A stretch of DNA of 64,000 bases from Hemicordylus capensis (lineage: Eukaryota > Chordata > Lepidosauria > Squamata > Cordylidae): NCBI RefSeq assembly GCF_027244095.1, contig NC_069658.1, forward strand, positions 262,268,687 through 262,332,686, written 5' to 3'. The notes under the pieces were generated by a model. The model was given only the letters and a program-made list of their open reading frames with translations. It was not told the DNA's origin and did not search any database. The translations under genes and the position numbers were made by a program. Below, one piece after another: positions 42,531-52,262 of the stretch (positions are counted from its first letter, which is position 1; every line of letters begins with the position of its first letter).

Positions 42531-43319
42531 CACTAACATAGATAGAAGTTAAGAGGCTAAGCCAGGTCTGCGCAGCGTAAGACCCAGGGGCCAGATCTGG
42601 CCCTCGGGGACTTTTTTTGCTGGCCCGCAGGTAGAAATATCCTGCAGCAGCAGCAGTGGTGAGTCGCTCTTGGCCTTTCCTGCTGAGCAGCAGCTGTGAC
42701 TTAATGCAGTTGGCTGCTTGAGACTCTTGCCCTGGGTTAGAGCCCACTGACACCATTTCAGCCCTCTCTTTCCTCTTGCTTTCCCCCCGACTCTGATCCT
42801 TTGCCCCCCCCTCACTTTCATTAACATTTTTTATAATAAATTTTAATATAGTAATTAATGTGCTGTGAAAATTGGCCCTGCCCGCCCCCCCCAAGTCAAG
42901 GGTGGTTCCGGCCCACCGGGGCATTTGAGTTGTGCCCCTCTCCGGCCTAGGCCCTGGTGCTCCCTGACTGCGCTCATGGGTTTCATTTCTGCCTCCCGCA
43001 CCCCCCACTTCACAATTCCCAAGGCAGAGCTCCAAAGCTGAAGGGGCAGAGTGAAGGTGGGAATCCTCAGCACTGGGGAGGAAACCCCATTTCTGGCCCT
43101 GGGCCCTCCTCTCTCTGGGCCTCAGAGCTGCAGCCTGTCAGGTGACAGCATCTTCCCAAGAACAAAACAAACCCGTCTTCCACCCGGGAGGCAGTTCCTG
43201 CCATATTTCGGTGCAGACAGCCAAGTTGAGAGTGGAAGAACTGGCTCATTGTGCAAGAGTTGTTTACCTGGAAGAGGAAGAATGCTCCTCCCCAGCCCTC
43301 CCTTCTCCCCCGCCCCTTT
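42531..43319. other. Upstream region of the RING gene
   Basis: Contains 'ctggccctcggggac' and 'gctggcccgcagg', which look like repeat scraps, and a C-rich run near 42884. No exon is recognised. Pyrimidine-rich sequence at 43270-43318 precedes the TATA box. Confidence 0.4.
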
Positions 43320-43321
43320 GA

Positions 43322-43327
43322 TATAAA
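43322..43327 (+). promoter_or_regulatory. TATA box of the RING gene
   Basis: TATAAA 50 bp before the ATG, after a C-rich tract. It would place transcription start near 43350 and leave a leader of about 25 nt. Confidence 0.6.
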
Positions 43328-43376
43328 CGGCAGTACTTAGCAAGCATCCAGCCACAAAAGGCAGCAGACACACACC

Positions 43377-43727
43377 ATGGAAGGCAAAGGGCTCGTGGCT
43401 GAGCTGCGGAGAGCTGCTATCTGCCCTGCCTGCAGGGGTCACTTTAAAGATCCGGTGATCTTGGACTGCGATCACAGCTACTGCCGGGCTTGTATTACCC
43501 GCTACTGGGAGGAGGCGGCTGCAGCTAGGAAGGGCCAGAGTGTGTTCTCTTGTCCCCAGTGCAAGACAGTCTTTGAGAGGAAGAACCTCCGGACCAATGT
43601 CAAGCTGGCCGTGGAGGTCAAGATCACGCAACACCTCAATGCCAAGACAGCCCAGGTGCCCCTTACCACCAAGTCCAGGAGGCGCCGCGGAGGGTGGACT
43701 CCCGTTACCAAGATCTCGGAGGAAAAG
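43377..43727 (+). CDS. RNF39: RING-finger protein, RNF39-like, first coding exon
   Basis: Exon of 117 codons ending in phase 0 at a donor (aaag|gtacgg). The ATG has a strong context (caccATGG) and follows a TATA box. Residues 16-62 form a C3HC4 RING: C16, C19, C31, H33, C36, C39, C59, C62, which should bind two zinc ions and dock an E2 for ubiquitin transfer. The spacing and 'DPVILDCDHSYCRACI' are TRIM/RNF-like. After the RING, 'NLRTNVKLAVEVKI' (70-83) and the basic 'SRRRRGG' (100-106) resemble human RNF39 as I remember it ('NVRLAVEV', 'RRRGG'). RNF39 then continues into a B30.2 domain. I saw no B-box here and no later exon downstream to 64000, so they may lie beyond the window or in diverged exons. 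The symbol is provisional; a TRIM7/39-like paralogue is the alternative. Confidence 0.75.
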
Positions 43728-44480
43728 GTACGGGAGGGGGTGAGCTTGAGTTGGGGCTCATCCAGTGCATAGATCAACCCCAGAATTTACCAAAAAAGGT
43801 GCAGTAATGACAAAGGAAATGTTGCCCTTGAGCATGTACAAAGTTTCGCTCTCTCTTTCTCACCACTGAGTAACCAGAACCAGCCTCTAAATATCTGAAA
43901 GTAGGAGAAGGGTCTTTGACTTGGAAGGTGTGATTTCCACCAAAACTTATTCCCTGTCATTTTAGAAGTGGGGGCAGTGCAACCTTTTGTTCCAAAATTG
44001 AGATAGATTTGGTAGAATTCAAGATCCAGGATACGTCCTGTGCATTTTTATTTTTATTTTTATTTTTGTCATGGCAGTCTACTTGTGTATCCACATCTAA
44101 CCATTATTTGAAATCTAACCTTCTATTGAGTGTTAAATGTATACAGCAAAAACTTAGGGGGGAAATGTAAGTGTTCCTATGTTGCCATCTTCCCCCCACC
44201 CTGCATATAGCTGCTGCATGTCACGCAGCAATTCAATAGGTAAAGCTCCTCCCCGCAGTACATCCCACCCAGTATGTCCCCCCACCCCACCCCCTTACTG
44301 GAATGTGTTGATGGAGAAAACAGCTCGTGCTAATTTTCTGCCTGTTGTGCAGCAACTAAAGGCTGCAGAGGAGCTCTTCCAGAAAAAAGGAAGGATTCCT
44401 AAAGACAACATACACAAATGCTTTCCTCTCACTAGTACCATAAATATGGCTGTTAATTCAAGATCAGAGGCATACTAGGT
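43728..44480 (+). other. Presumed intron 1 of the RING gene
   Basis: GT donor at 43728. (TTTTTA)n at 44047-44068. An acceptor-like 'ttttctgcctgttgtgcag' ends at 44352. The 41 codons after it stay in phase 0 with exon 1 and reach a stop near 44478. This could be an alternative last exon, but the sequence resembles nothing known and is probably chance. Confidence 0.35.
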
Positions 44481-44488
44481 ACTACCAT

Positions 44489-44635
44489 CAGGGCTGTCCT
44501 TAGAGAGCCATGCCGGGGTGCGGGGCCCAGGGCAAATCAGCCAGTGCTGAGCCCCCTACCAGTTAACTCTAATGGGGGTTAAAAGAGTGGGGCCTGGGTG
44601 TTCGCCCTGCTTGCCATGCCCTAAGGACAGCCCTG
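44489..44635. mobile_element. hAT MITE, perfect TSD
   Basis: Termini CAGGGCTGTCCTTAG and CTAAGGACAGCCCTG are near-exact inverses. The 8-bp duplication actaccat is exact (44481-44488 and 44636-44643). 147 bp, a different family from the 'caactcccat' foldbacks. Confidence 0.93.
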
Positions 44636-44786
44636 ACTACCATCAAGAGCTGCTCTCCTTTTATGTGTCAAATGATGCAAAAACTCAGCTTAAGCGTATG
44701 GATCCAAGGTGGAAGATATCTAATCAATCACTCACTCAGCTCCTCCAAACTAGGTAGCTGCATGCACGTGGTACTGAGTTGCATTG

Positions 44787-45023
44787 AGCCAGCGTGGTGT
44801 AGTGGTTAGAGTGCTGGACTAGGACCGGGGAGACCCGAGTTTGAATCCCCATTCAGCCATGAGACTTACTGGGTGACTCTGGGCCAGTCACTTCTCTCTC
44901 AGCCTAACCTACTTCACAGGGTTGTTGTGAAAGAGAAACTCAAGTATGTAGTACACCGCTCTGGGCTCCTTGGAGGAAGAGTGGGATATAAATGTAATAA
45001 TAATAATAATAATAATAATAATT
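44787..45023 (+). mobile_element. Sauria/Squam-type SINE, full length
   Basis: 'agccagcgtggtgtagtgg', 'gagtttgaatccccattc', 'cttcacagggttgttgtg', 'ctccttggaggaagagtggg', 'atataaatg' and an ATA tail. The best-preserved copy in the window. Confidence 0.9.
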
Positions 45024-45171
45024 GCTGCAGTTCCTTCCAGAGCAGCCGTTGGAGCAGGCACTCTGCAGGTTTAGGCACCCACAGCAAAATAGCTGCCTCG
45101 CTAAGAATATGCGGGGTAGGGGGGAATAGGTCCACGAAGAACCATCTTTTTGCTATTCCTACTTGCCCCAT

Positions 45172-45312
45172 TTATGTCCTGCTCTTCCTCCAACGAGCTC
45201 AGCTCAAGACGGTGTGCCCAGGCTACCCCGCCTTATTATTGTCACAACTACCCCGTGAGGTAGGCTAAGCTGAGAGACGGTGACTGGCCCCAGAGATCAC
45301 CAGCGGTGTACA
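45172..45312 (-). mobile_element. Sauria/Squam-type SINE, partial
   Basis: 'tgctcttcctccaacgagc', 'gaggtaggctaagctgagag', 'actggccccagag'. The tRNA-like head is missing. It faces the copy at 44787. Confidence 0.7.
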
Positions 45313-45647
45313 TGGTGCTTTGCGAAGTAAGATAATAAACAGAACAGCAAGGCCCCTGCAGAACTGCCCTGCATACCTCATCTGGGTCTGAGCAGAGCTC
45401 CTCTGCCTTTAACATATGTGTGGCAGGCAGGCATTACTTACAGCACAATGTTCCCTGTGGCTACCACACTGTCTGAGTCAGACTGTCCCCTGGCTGACCA
45501 CATTATACACACACACACATATGCAGAATTACCCCAGATCCAACCCAAACAGCTTGCTTGGTGCACCATCGCAACTTGTGTTAGCACAGACAAAAGTAGT
45601 GACTGGGATGGAAGGAAGAGCAGAAAGACAAAGCAGTTATGAACACT
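45313..45647. other. Unassigned unique sequence
   Basis: Nothing recognised. Confidence 0.4.
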
Positions 45648-45905
45648 ACAAATATTATTTATATACCACTTTTCAACCAAAATTCCCAAAGCAGTTTACA
45701 CAGATAGATTGACAGATAGATTGACAGATAAAATGGCTCCGTCCCCAAAGGGCTCACAATCTAAAGAAGAAACATAAGGCAGACACCAGCAACAGCCACT
45801 GGAGGGATGCTGTGTTGGGGGTGGATGGGGCCAGTTGCTCTCCCCCTGCTAAACATCAGAGAATGACCACTTTGAAAGGTTCTTCTTGCTCAGTTAGCAG
45901 AGGTA
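45648..45905 (-). mobile_element. L2-type LINE 3' end
   Basis: 'atttatataccacttttc', 'ccccaaagggctcac', 'ccagttgctctccccctgc', 'cttgctcagttagcag'. Near full module; it contains three 'gatagattgaca'-like units. Confidence 0.8.
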
Positions 45906-46341
45906 AGATAAACAAGTTTTGGGTTTTGGTTTTAAACTGAAGCTATTCCTATGCCTGTAGCTGCAGCCTGGCACACAGAACATTTGGCACAGAAAACTCC
46001 CCGCACTCCACATCTCTTATCTGGCTTACAGGAGAAACGTCTTCCCTTGGGGACTCTCTGTGAGTCAGGCTCCCTGCTTAGCTACGAAGCTTGCTGGGAC
46101 TGTCAACCACTCACAGTCTAAGCTGTCTCTTAAGGTTGTTGTGCAGATCTTTTTGAAAAGGAGGGGAGGACTGTTGTGCTACTACCTTAAGGGGAAAGGG
46201 GTGAGAAAAAGAGTAAGATAAAAATGAGAGAAGACCTGTTGAAGGCACAGACCTGAGTCATTAAAAAGAGAAGAAGGTGGGAATAAGCTAAAGTTAGTTT
46301 AGCTACATAAGTGGATGACTATAAAAGTGGCTGGGGGGAAT
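45906..46341. other. Unassigned unique sequence
   Basis: Nothing recognised. Confidence 0.4.
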
Positions 46342-46535
46342 GGAAGAGCTGCAGCTCAGCAGTAGAGCCTTTGCTTTGTATGTAGATGATCCCAGGTTCA
46401 ATCCTTGACAGGAGGGCAGGGCTGGGAGAGGAGAACAGTCTCTGTCTGAGATTCTGTGCTGCTAGTCAGTAGAGATAGTGCTGACCTAGATGGACCAATG
46501 GCCTGACTTAGTATAAGGCAGCTTCATGGGTTTTT
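46342..46535 (+). mobile_element. tRNA-Ala-like SINE, full length
   Basis: Head 'gctgcagctcagcagtagag' (A box) and 'cccaggttcaatcc' (B box). The end is 'agatggaccaatggcctgac' and 'ggcagcttcatg'. Confidence 0.8.
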
Positions 46536-46596
46536 GTCATGGGCTTCGCTACCACATATCTTTGAATTATCCTCCCCCCTCCTGTCCCTGTGTGGG

Positions 46597-46640
46597 CGCC
46601 AGGAGTCGAAATCAACTTGACAGCACACTTTACCTTTAAC
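46597..46640 (+). mobile_element. SINE family A, 3' scrap
   Basis: 'gcgccaggagtcgaaatc' and 'gacagcacactttaccttt'. Confidence 0.7.
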
Positions 46641-46863
46641 GCCCCCTCTCTTCTAGCTATTCTATTTCTATCTATATATTTTTTCTATCTAGTTAGATAT
46701 TTTTCTATATGCACTGTGCCACTTGCATGGGCAACTTCTAGGGTTGACCACAGAAACTCTCGTCTCTTGGATGTCCTCAGTGTCAGAAAGTGTATGAAAG
46801 TTGTCAACTGCTGGTAAAAATCTAGGCAAAGGGCTTCAGCTCTAAACTGAAAAGTACTTCCTG

Positions 46864-46982
46864 GGGTTGCCAGATGACAAGTAACTAGCCTGTCCTGCTC
46901 CTGCACTTGTATCATAGAGATAAATGTGGTCACCTGCTATTAAAGACACAGGAAGTGCAGCCAGAAAAAAGCTGGCAACCTT
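46864..46982. repeat. TIR-like element, 'ggttgccag' ends
   Basis: Begins ggttgccag and ends ctggcaacc, with 'gcctgtcctgctcctgcac' and 'tcacctgctattaaagacac' inside. A related block is at 47103-47275 and a partial one at 57178-57270. Confidence 0.5.
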
Positions 46983-47102
46983 AGTATTACCTCTGTCACA
47001 TAATCAGAAAAGAAACAAAGGTGCAAAGGAAATGACTGGCATAGGCACTTATAGAGCAGGGGTCTCAAATAATGTTCAGAACAGACTTTGGATTAGAATT
47101 AC

Positions 47103-47275
47103 AGTTACCAACTGACCAGGAAGAAGATGCCTGGCCTGCTCCTAGGCTTTTAATATAGTAACTTGATCTGCAATGAATCTGTTCATAATATGGAAATAAG
47201 CATTATCACCTGCTAATGTCTGCAAAGCAACCTGTTTTGTTAAAGGTGCAGGGGTTGACAAAAGAGTTGGCAACC
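47103..47275. repeat. Second copy of the 'ggcaacc'-ended element
   Basis: 'taccaactgaccagg', 'ggcctgctcctaggctttta', 'tcacctgctaatgtctgc', and end 'gttggcaacct'. Same block order as 46864-46982. Confidence 0.45.
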
Positions 47276-48127
47276 TAATTAGAATTGTTATTAAAAGATG
47301 AGGGAGGAAACTTATTACTGTGCAGAACAGCAGTGAGAAACATAAAAAACTGTCAGAACAATATGGGAGACAGTATAGGGAAACCCTGCCCCAATCTGAC
47401 ATTTATCTCTAGGATGGTTGTTGAAGAGTCCATAAGCATATGGGAGTGTCTGGCAATTTGTACCCGTGTGTTTGTGGCGCCTGTCCCCCTAACACATTTT
47501 CAGTGTATATGTGAAGTTTGCTGTTATGACATACTATCCTGGCGTAACTGATCTATTTGCATTGGTAATAAATTTGGTTTGACTGCAAACTCAGATTGGG
47601 CTTGCAAGATCCTACCTTCTGGTTTTCTACTTTGAATTTTTGTTTTCCTGGAGCAGAGTCCTGGCAGTTTGAAAACTTGCATATTCTTGTCAAAAGAAGA
47701 TAATCCAATAAGATATGGCCTGTCTTGATGTGCTTACTAAAAACAGAACATGGCAAATAAGAATAATAGATTTGAACTGCGTAACAGTCAGTAACCCCGC
47801 TGAGTTCTGATGAAAGAATCCTGTGCTGTGGATATTTCCTTAATCTGATCCACCTTTCCCAATCACCCCAGGCATAATTTATCTCGTCCATCCACAAATC
47901 CTTATCCTTCTGTTGCTTCACCTTCTCCCACTTACCTGGGAGGTGGAGGAGAGTGGAGACCAGAAGAGACTGCCTTGCAGTTCTAGATAGACAAGATACA
48001 AATGAGATACTGGAGGGGGAAGAGCTGATGTGAGCGATACTAACATTGAGCTGCCTTCTGTGACTAAGTGGTGAAGGCAGAGAGAGGAAGAAACCTAAGC
48101 AAGCATTCCCACATGGTCTTGTTTCTT
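47276..48127. other. Unassigned unique sequence
   Basis: A - strand frame of 122 codons (47553-47921) has no recognisable domain. Confidence 0.4.
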
Positions 48128-48350
48128 AACCACATTGCTTTCATGGTGTAGTGGTTAGAGGGTTGGACTAGGATTGGGAGACCCAAGTTCAAATCCTAAT
48201 TCAGCCATGAAACTCACTTTGGGCCTTTCATGTACAGTATCTCTCACCCTAACCTACCTCACAGGGTTGTTGTGAAGATCAGCATAACAATGTACACTCT
48301 TCTGGGCTCCTTGGAGGAAGAGCAGGATGTACATGTAAGTAAATAAATAA
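48128..48350 (+). mobile_element. Sauria/Squam-type SINE
   Basis: 'tggtgtagtggttagaggg', 'caagttcaaatcctaattc', 'ctcacagggttgttgtgaag', 'ctccttggaggaagagcag', ATAA tail. Confidence 0.85.
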
Positions 48351-48502
48351 AAATACATATTTTACGGTACAAGAAGGGCTGGCTCCAAGTTCTTGTAGGC
48401 TGGTGGGCAGATCTGCTGGATATGAGTGGACCCCTTCCCCTTTTTTTAAAGCCACATTCTGGCTTACGGCCCATTTGACCCATGAGTATACCCCTTAGGT
48501 TC

Positions 48503-48715
48503 TGGCAACCTTGCTGTGGACTATTGGTTAGAATGTGGGACAGACTGGGAAGACCCAGGTTCAAATCCTCACTCAACCATGTCACTGTGTGTGACCTGGC
48601 TAGTCACCAACTCTCAGCCTCACTTGCCTCACAGGGTTGTTGTGAGGATAAACAATGGGAACTGGTGTTCTGAGCAACCTGGAGGAAGGATGGAATAAAA
48701 ATTAATGTAATAATC
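48503..48715 (+). mobile_element. Sauria/Squam-type SINE, diverged
   Basis: 'ttgctgtggactattggtta', 'caggttcaaatcctcactc', 'tgcctcacagggttgttgtg', 'cctggaggaaggatggaat'. Same orientation as the copy 150 bp to its left, but older. Confidence 0.8.
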
Positions 48716-49257
48716 ATGGTTTATTGGCCCCTCTTTGAAGTGGATATTTGCTACAATTAGCCTCTTCATTGGGGAGTTTTTTAGCAGAAAAATGATGCAG
48801 GGAGGAAGTGTCAACTCTCCGCATGATGTGGCCCTAAACTGGATTGGGCACCCCATGGCTGGCTTTTTGTCTTCACTAAAAACATGCTCTTCTGGTCCAG
48901 TTCCTGTGTTAAGCCTGTCGATTAATGATGGGCTTTACGTAGTGTGCAGTTGGGCCTGCTTCAGGTTTTTAGGTCTCCTCTGCCAATTACTTGTTGCCTG
49001 GCTTTGACTATATAACTTAAGTTTCCTTCCCCTCTCATGCCCTTGAAGGAAATTACAGTTTTAGGGCCCAGTCTTGGGATCAGTTTACGGAATCACTATA
49101 TCACAGTGAGATGCAAGTTAGTGAGCCAGTGATCCGGAGCCCTGGGCACACATGGGGCATCACAAACCTTCCAAGAGTGGGTTGAGTTTTGGTGTGATGG
49201 TGGCACAGGATGGGAGAACGGCACAGTGTTCCCCAGACATGGTGTGTCTAAGCCTTA
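48716..49257. other. Unassigned unique sequence
   Basis: Nothing recognised. Confidence 0.4.
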
Positions 49258-49330
49258 GGCACATGGTGGAGCAGTCACACACCTGCTTGGCCATGAATAT
49301 GACCCTCAATTCATTGTGGGGAGGGGATAT

Positions 49331-49425
49331 TGGACTATAACTCCCATCACCAAAGGCCATTATGGCAGGGGATAAATGGAGCTGTAGTCCAACAACATCT
49401 GGAACCCCAGGGTTGAGAACTCCTG
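49331..49425. mobile_element. hAT-type foldback MITE, left end lost
   Basis: 'ctataactcccatcacc' and 'gagctgtagtccaacaacat', ending GGTTGAGAACTCCTG. Confidence 0.65.
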
Positions 49426-49502
49426 TCTTGGGCACATGGTGGAGCAATTGGACCCCTGCTTGGCCATGGATTTGGTGCTCAGTTCACGGTCGGTGGGGGG
49501 GA

Positions 49503-49583
49503 GTACTACAACTCCCATAATCAAAGGCCATTGTGGCGGAAGATGATGGGAGTTTTAGTCCAACCCAAAGCTGAGAACCCCTG
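49503..49583. mobile_element. hAT-type foldback MITE remnant
   Basis: 'tactacaactcccataatc' and 'atgatgggagttttagtcc', ending GCTGAGAACCCCTG. Part of the second triplication unit. Confidence 0.65.
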
Positions 49584-49660
49584 ACTAAGACGCACGGTGG
49601 ATCAATCAGACACCTGCTTTGCCATGGATTCAGTGCTCAGTTCACTGGGAGGAGGGTGGG

Positions 49661-50008
49661 GAGATTTAAGTGGAGGTGGAGTAAGAATCACATTAAGGTT
49701 CAAATATCCTCTTAAATCTATTAAGTTTAACATATAAAAGAAGGGTGTATTTTAAGAGCACATGCTGAGGGTACTTTTTACGACATCTATAGCAATGTTT
49801 ATACCTCTTGGTTGCAGCTAAGAGATGTATGCCTTCTTGGCCTGCATACCTAGAACATTGGCCCATGTAATTATTTTTAGTAAGCTACTCAGGTGCGTAG
49901 AGCCAATAAAATGGCCAAAGAAGCAGGGTTGCTGAGGCCACCATAATCACCTCTGGTCTGAAATACGGGCTGTGTGTGTAGATGCGCCCCCTTGCTCACC
50001 AGTTGTCT
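49661..50008. other. Unassigned unique sequence
   Basis: Nothing recognised. Confidence 0.4.
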
Positions 50009-50245
50009 AGTAAAGTAAAGTGTGCCGTGGAGTCGGTGTCGACTCCTGGTGCCTACAGAGCCTTGTGGTTTTCTTTGGTAGAATACAGGAGGGGTTTACC
50101 ATTGCCTCCTCCCACGCAGTATGAGATGATGCCTTTCAGCATCTTTCCTATATCACTGTTGCCTGATATAGGTGTTTCCCATAGCTGGGAAACATACCAG
50201 TGGGGACTTGAACCAGCAACAACTGGCTTGGTAGTCAAGTAGCCT
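50009..50245 (-). mobile_element. tRNA-derived SINE, family A, near full length
   Basis: 'taaagtaaagtgtgccgtgg', 'gtgtcgactcctgg', 'tgatgcctttcagcatcttt', and head region 'gacttgaaccagcaac'. Confidence 0.85.
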
Positions 50246-51559
50246 CCTTTAAAAGGCTGTGTTAATTGGCACTAGTTATACGGCTGCAGAGCACCAAGAC
50301 CAGCACCAGAGACAGCAGTCCCAGGGCCAGCCTGCTCACAGCACATACGAGGTCTTTGGCCCAGTCTCTGGTAAGACTGTGATACAGATTGTGTGCCAAA
50401 GTCATGAAAGGGGCCACAAATACAATTTTTAAAAGCCTGTATTCAAAACTTGAACGAATGGAAAGGCCATTTGAGCAAATGGAAATGGCCCCTCATTGGG
50501 GCCTGCCACAACCCCAGTGAAAAATTATCTAAGCCAAGGCTACTAACACACTACAAGCTTTTTGAAACACTTTCCAGCCCTGCAAGAAACTGGGCACACC
50601 AATGATTCCAGGCGTTACCAGATGCAAAGAAAGTCAACCATGCTCCCCTTTAATAGTTCAGCAGGAGGGGAAGTTTGAGCAAGGGCTGCCTGCACAGAGT
50701 TGGGCTTAGCCAGGCCATCATCCAGGATGCCTGCCAGAAGGGAACATGGAGCTGAGCTTGGTGGCTTGCCAGTTGAGTGTGCCATCTGCAGTGAGAGGGG
50801 GAGGTGGCGGCAGTGGGGTGGGGAGCAGAATTTAGAAAAAGCATCCTCTGCCTAATCTCTCTCTCTCTCTCTCTCTCTGAGAGAGAGAAAAAACAAAGCT
50901 GCAGTCGGGCCTGGGAGACTTCAGTGGGATTCCAGAACTGAAGCCAGAGAGCTCTGGCAGCAAGCAAGGCAGTCAGTTACGGAGAGAGGTAGCACTGGGC
51001 CCTTTTCATAGGGCATTGCTGGGAAAGCCTGGGAACAGCAGGCCTTTAACACTGCTAGGTTCTGCAAATCTGCACAGGCCATACAACTTGGCAACACTGA
51101 TAAAATAACCATGGGTGGGCATTCCTTGCCTAGATGATAGTTCTCTTAAAACTGGTCCTGCCTGCCAAAAGGTGGTGGTGGTGGTAGAAATATTTAAAAA
51201 GCTCCTGCTTCTCCACAACTATTAAAGGTGTGGGCGCGTTGTTGCCCCCAGTTGCATCTGGTCACCTTATTTCATTCAACCGCTCCTCCACTCTTTGGTC
51301 ACAGAGTCTTACTGATGCCATGGTGGAGCTCTGACCCTTGGCAACAGGGAGAGGAAAGACAGAAGAACATAAAGATAAAAGGAGAATGCACACAATGGAG
51401 AAGAGAGAAAGTGCAGAGGAGGAACATGGTGAAAAATGAGGCTTGCAGAATGACAGAGCTGTGGGAGGATGTTGCTGGGCTGAAGGGATGATCTAGATAA
51501 TATCTCCGACCAGGCTAATTTCTTAGTCAGGTTAAGCCTGTCCAGAAGTGTTTTGCAGA
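50246..51559. other. Unassigned; CT/GA palindromic simple repeat
   Basis: (CT)n at 50856-50879 is followed directly by (GA)n at 50880-50888, a self-complementary simple repeat. A (GGT)n run lies at 51171-51185. No exon is recognised. Confidence 0.5.
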
Positions 51560-51760
51560 TTTAATGATCATCACGTGCTTAGGGCAGGATGCACTTTGAA
51601 AAAGACATCATCATACAAAGAGAGGTTGAAGAGCCTTGGGTTATTTCTTGGCAGAGGAGACACGGTCAGAGTATATTTGTAAAAAATCATGAATGGCAGT
51701 GAAGGTCTGGCTGATGGATTATAGCATGGGATTTGGGACTTGAATAATGCATGAATGAAC
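51560..51760 (+). mobile_element. Possible CR1 relic
   Basis: The stretch 'gaagagccttgggttatttc' ... 'gtaaaaaatcatgaatggc' reads as a decayed 'L.SLGLFL...KIMNG', as in the CR1 C-terminus. Weak. Confidence 0.3.
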
Positions 51761-51996
51761 AGATGGTCTGCCTGCCTGCCTGCCCCCTGAAATAAGAGGA
51801 CCATTGATGAAACAGAAAGGTGGAAACACTGACATAAGATAAAATGTGCAGAAGAACTGTGAGAGCTGATGTGGCAGCTCAAGATCTCTGTGTGCCTGAG
51901 TCAGCACTCCAGATGTGCTCCCCTTACCTGCACCCTCCCCCTCTGTCCCTTTTTAAAAGTGTTTGTGTGTGGGGGGGGGACTTCCTGCCTCTCCAG

Positions 51997-52057
51997 TGCC
52001 CCAATAATCTGATGCCTGAGGCAACTGCCCCACCTTGCCTCATGAAAAGGCTGCCAT
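51997..52057. repeat. Dispersed 60-bp repeat, copy 3
   Basis: 'ccccaataatctgatgcctg', 'aggcaactgccccaccttgc', 'ctcatgaaaaggctg'. The clearest of the three copies. Confidence 0.55.
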
Positions 52058-52064
52058 GGCTGGT

Positions 52065-52262
52065 ATAGAGCAGTAGCCAAGAGACTAAGCTATTAATCGG
52101 GATTTCCTTGGTTTGAATCTCTCCTTTGCTATGAATTCACTAGGAGGTCTTAGGCAAGCTACTCCCTTTCAGACTTAGTTGCAATAAGGAGATAATATTA
52201 TTCACTCTATGGGGTTGTTGTAAGGAAAGTGCTATAAAAATGCTTAGTATTTTTATTACTAC
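52065..52262 (+). mobile_element. Sauria-type SINE, old
   Basis: Diverged tRNA-like head, B-box-like 'tggtttgaatctctcc', 'ggtcttaggcaagctactc' and 'tatggggttgttgtaagg'. A tail of 'gctataaaaatgctta'. Confidence 0.6.

Larger units (their letters stand above)
49258..49660 (+). repeat. Local tandem triplication (about 160-173 bp units)
   Basis: 'gcacatggtggagca' and 'acctgcttggccatg' recur at 49258, 49431 and (diverged) 49590, each followed by a 'tcagttca'-like block. Units one and two each contain a remnant of a 'caactcccat' foldback MITE. Confidence 0.75.

Noticed and set aside
42367-43035. 222-codon - strand frame upstream of the RING gene
   Set aside because: It includes the L2-type end and its AGC/AGT tail as poly-Leu; no domain.
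49331-49583. CRISPR-like regularly spaced repeats
   Set aside because: Only three diverged units with long, related 'spacers' that contain MITE remnants; a vertebrate local duplication.
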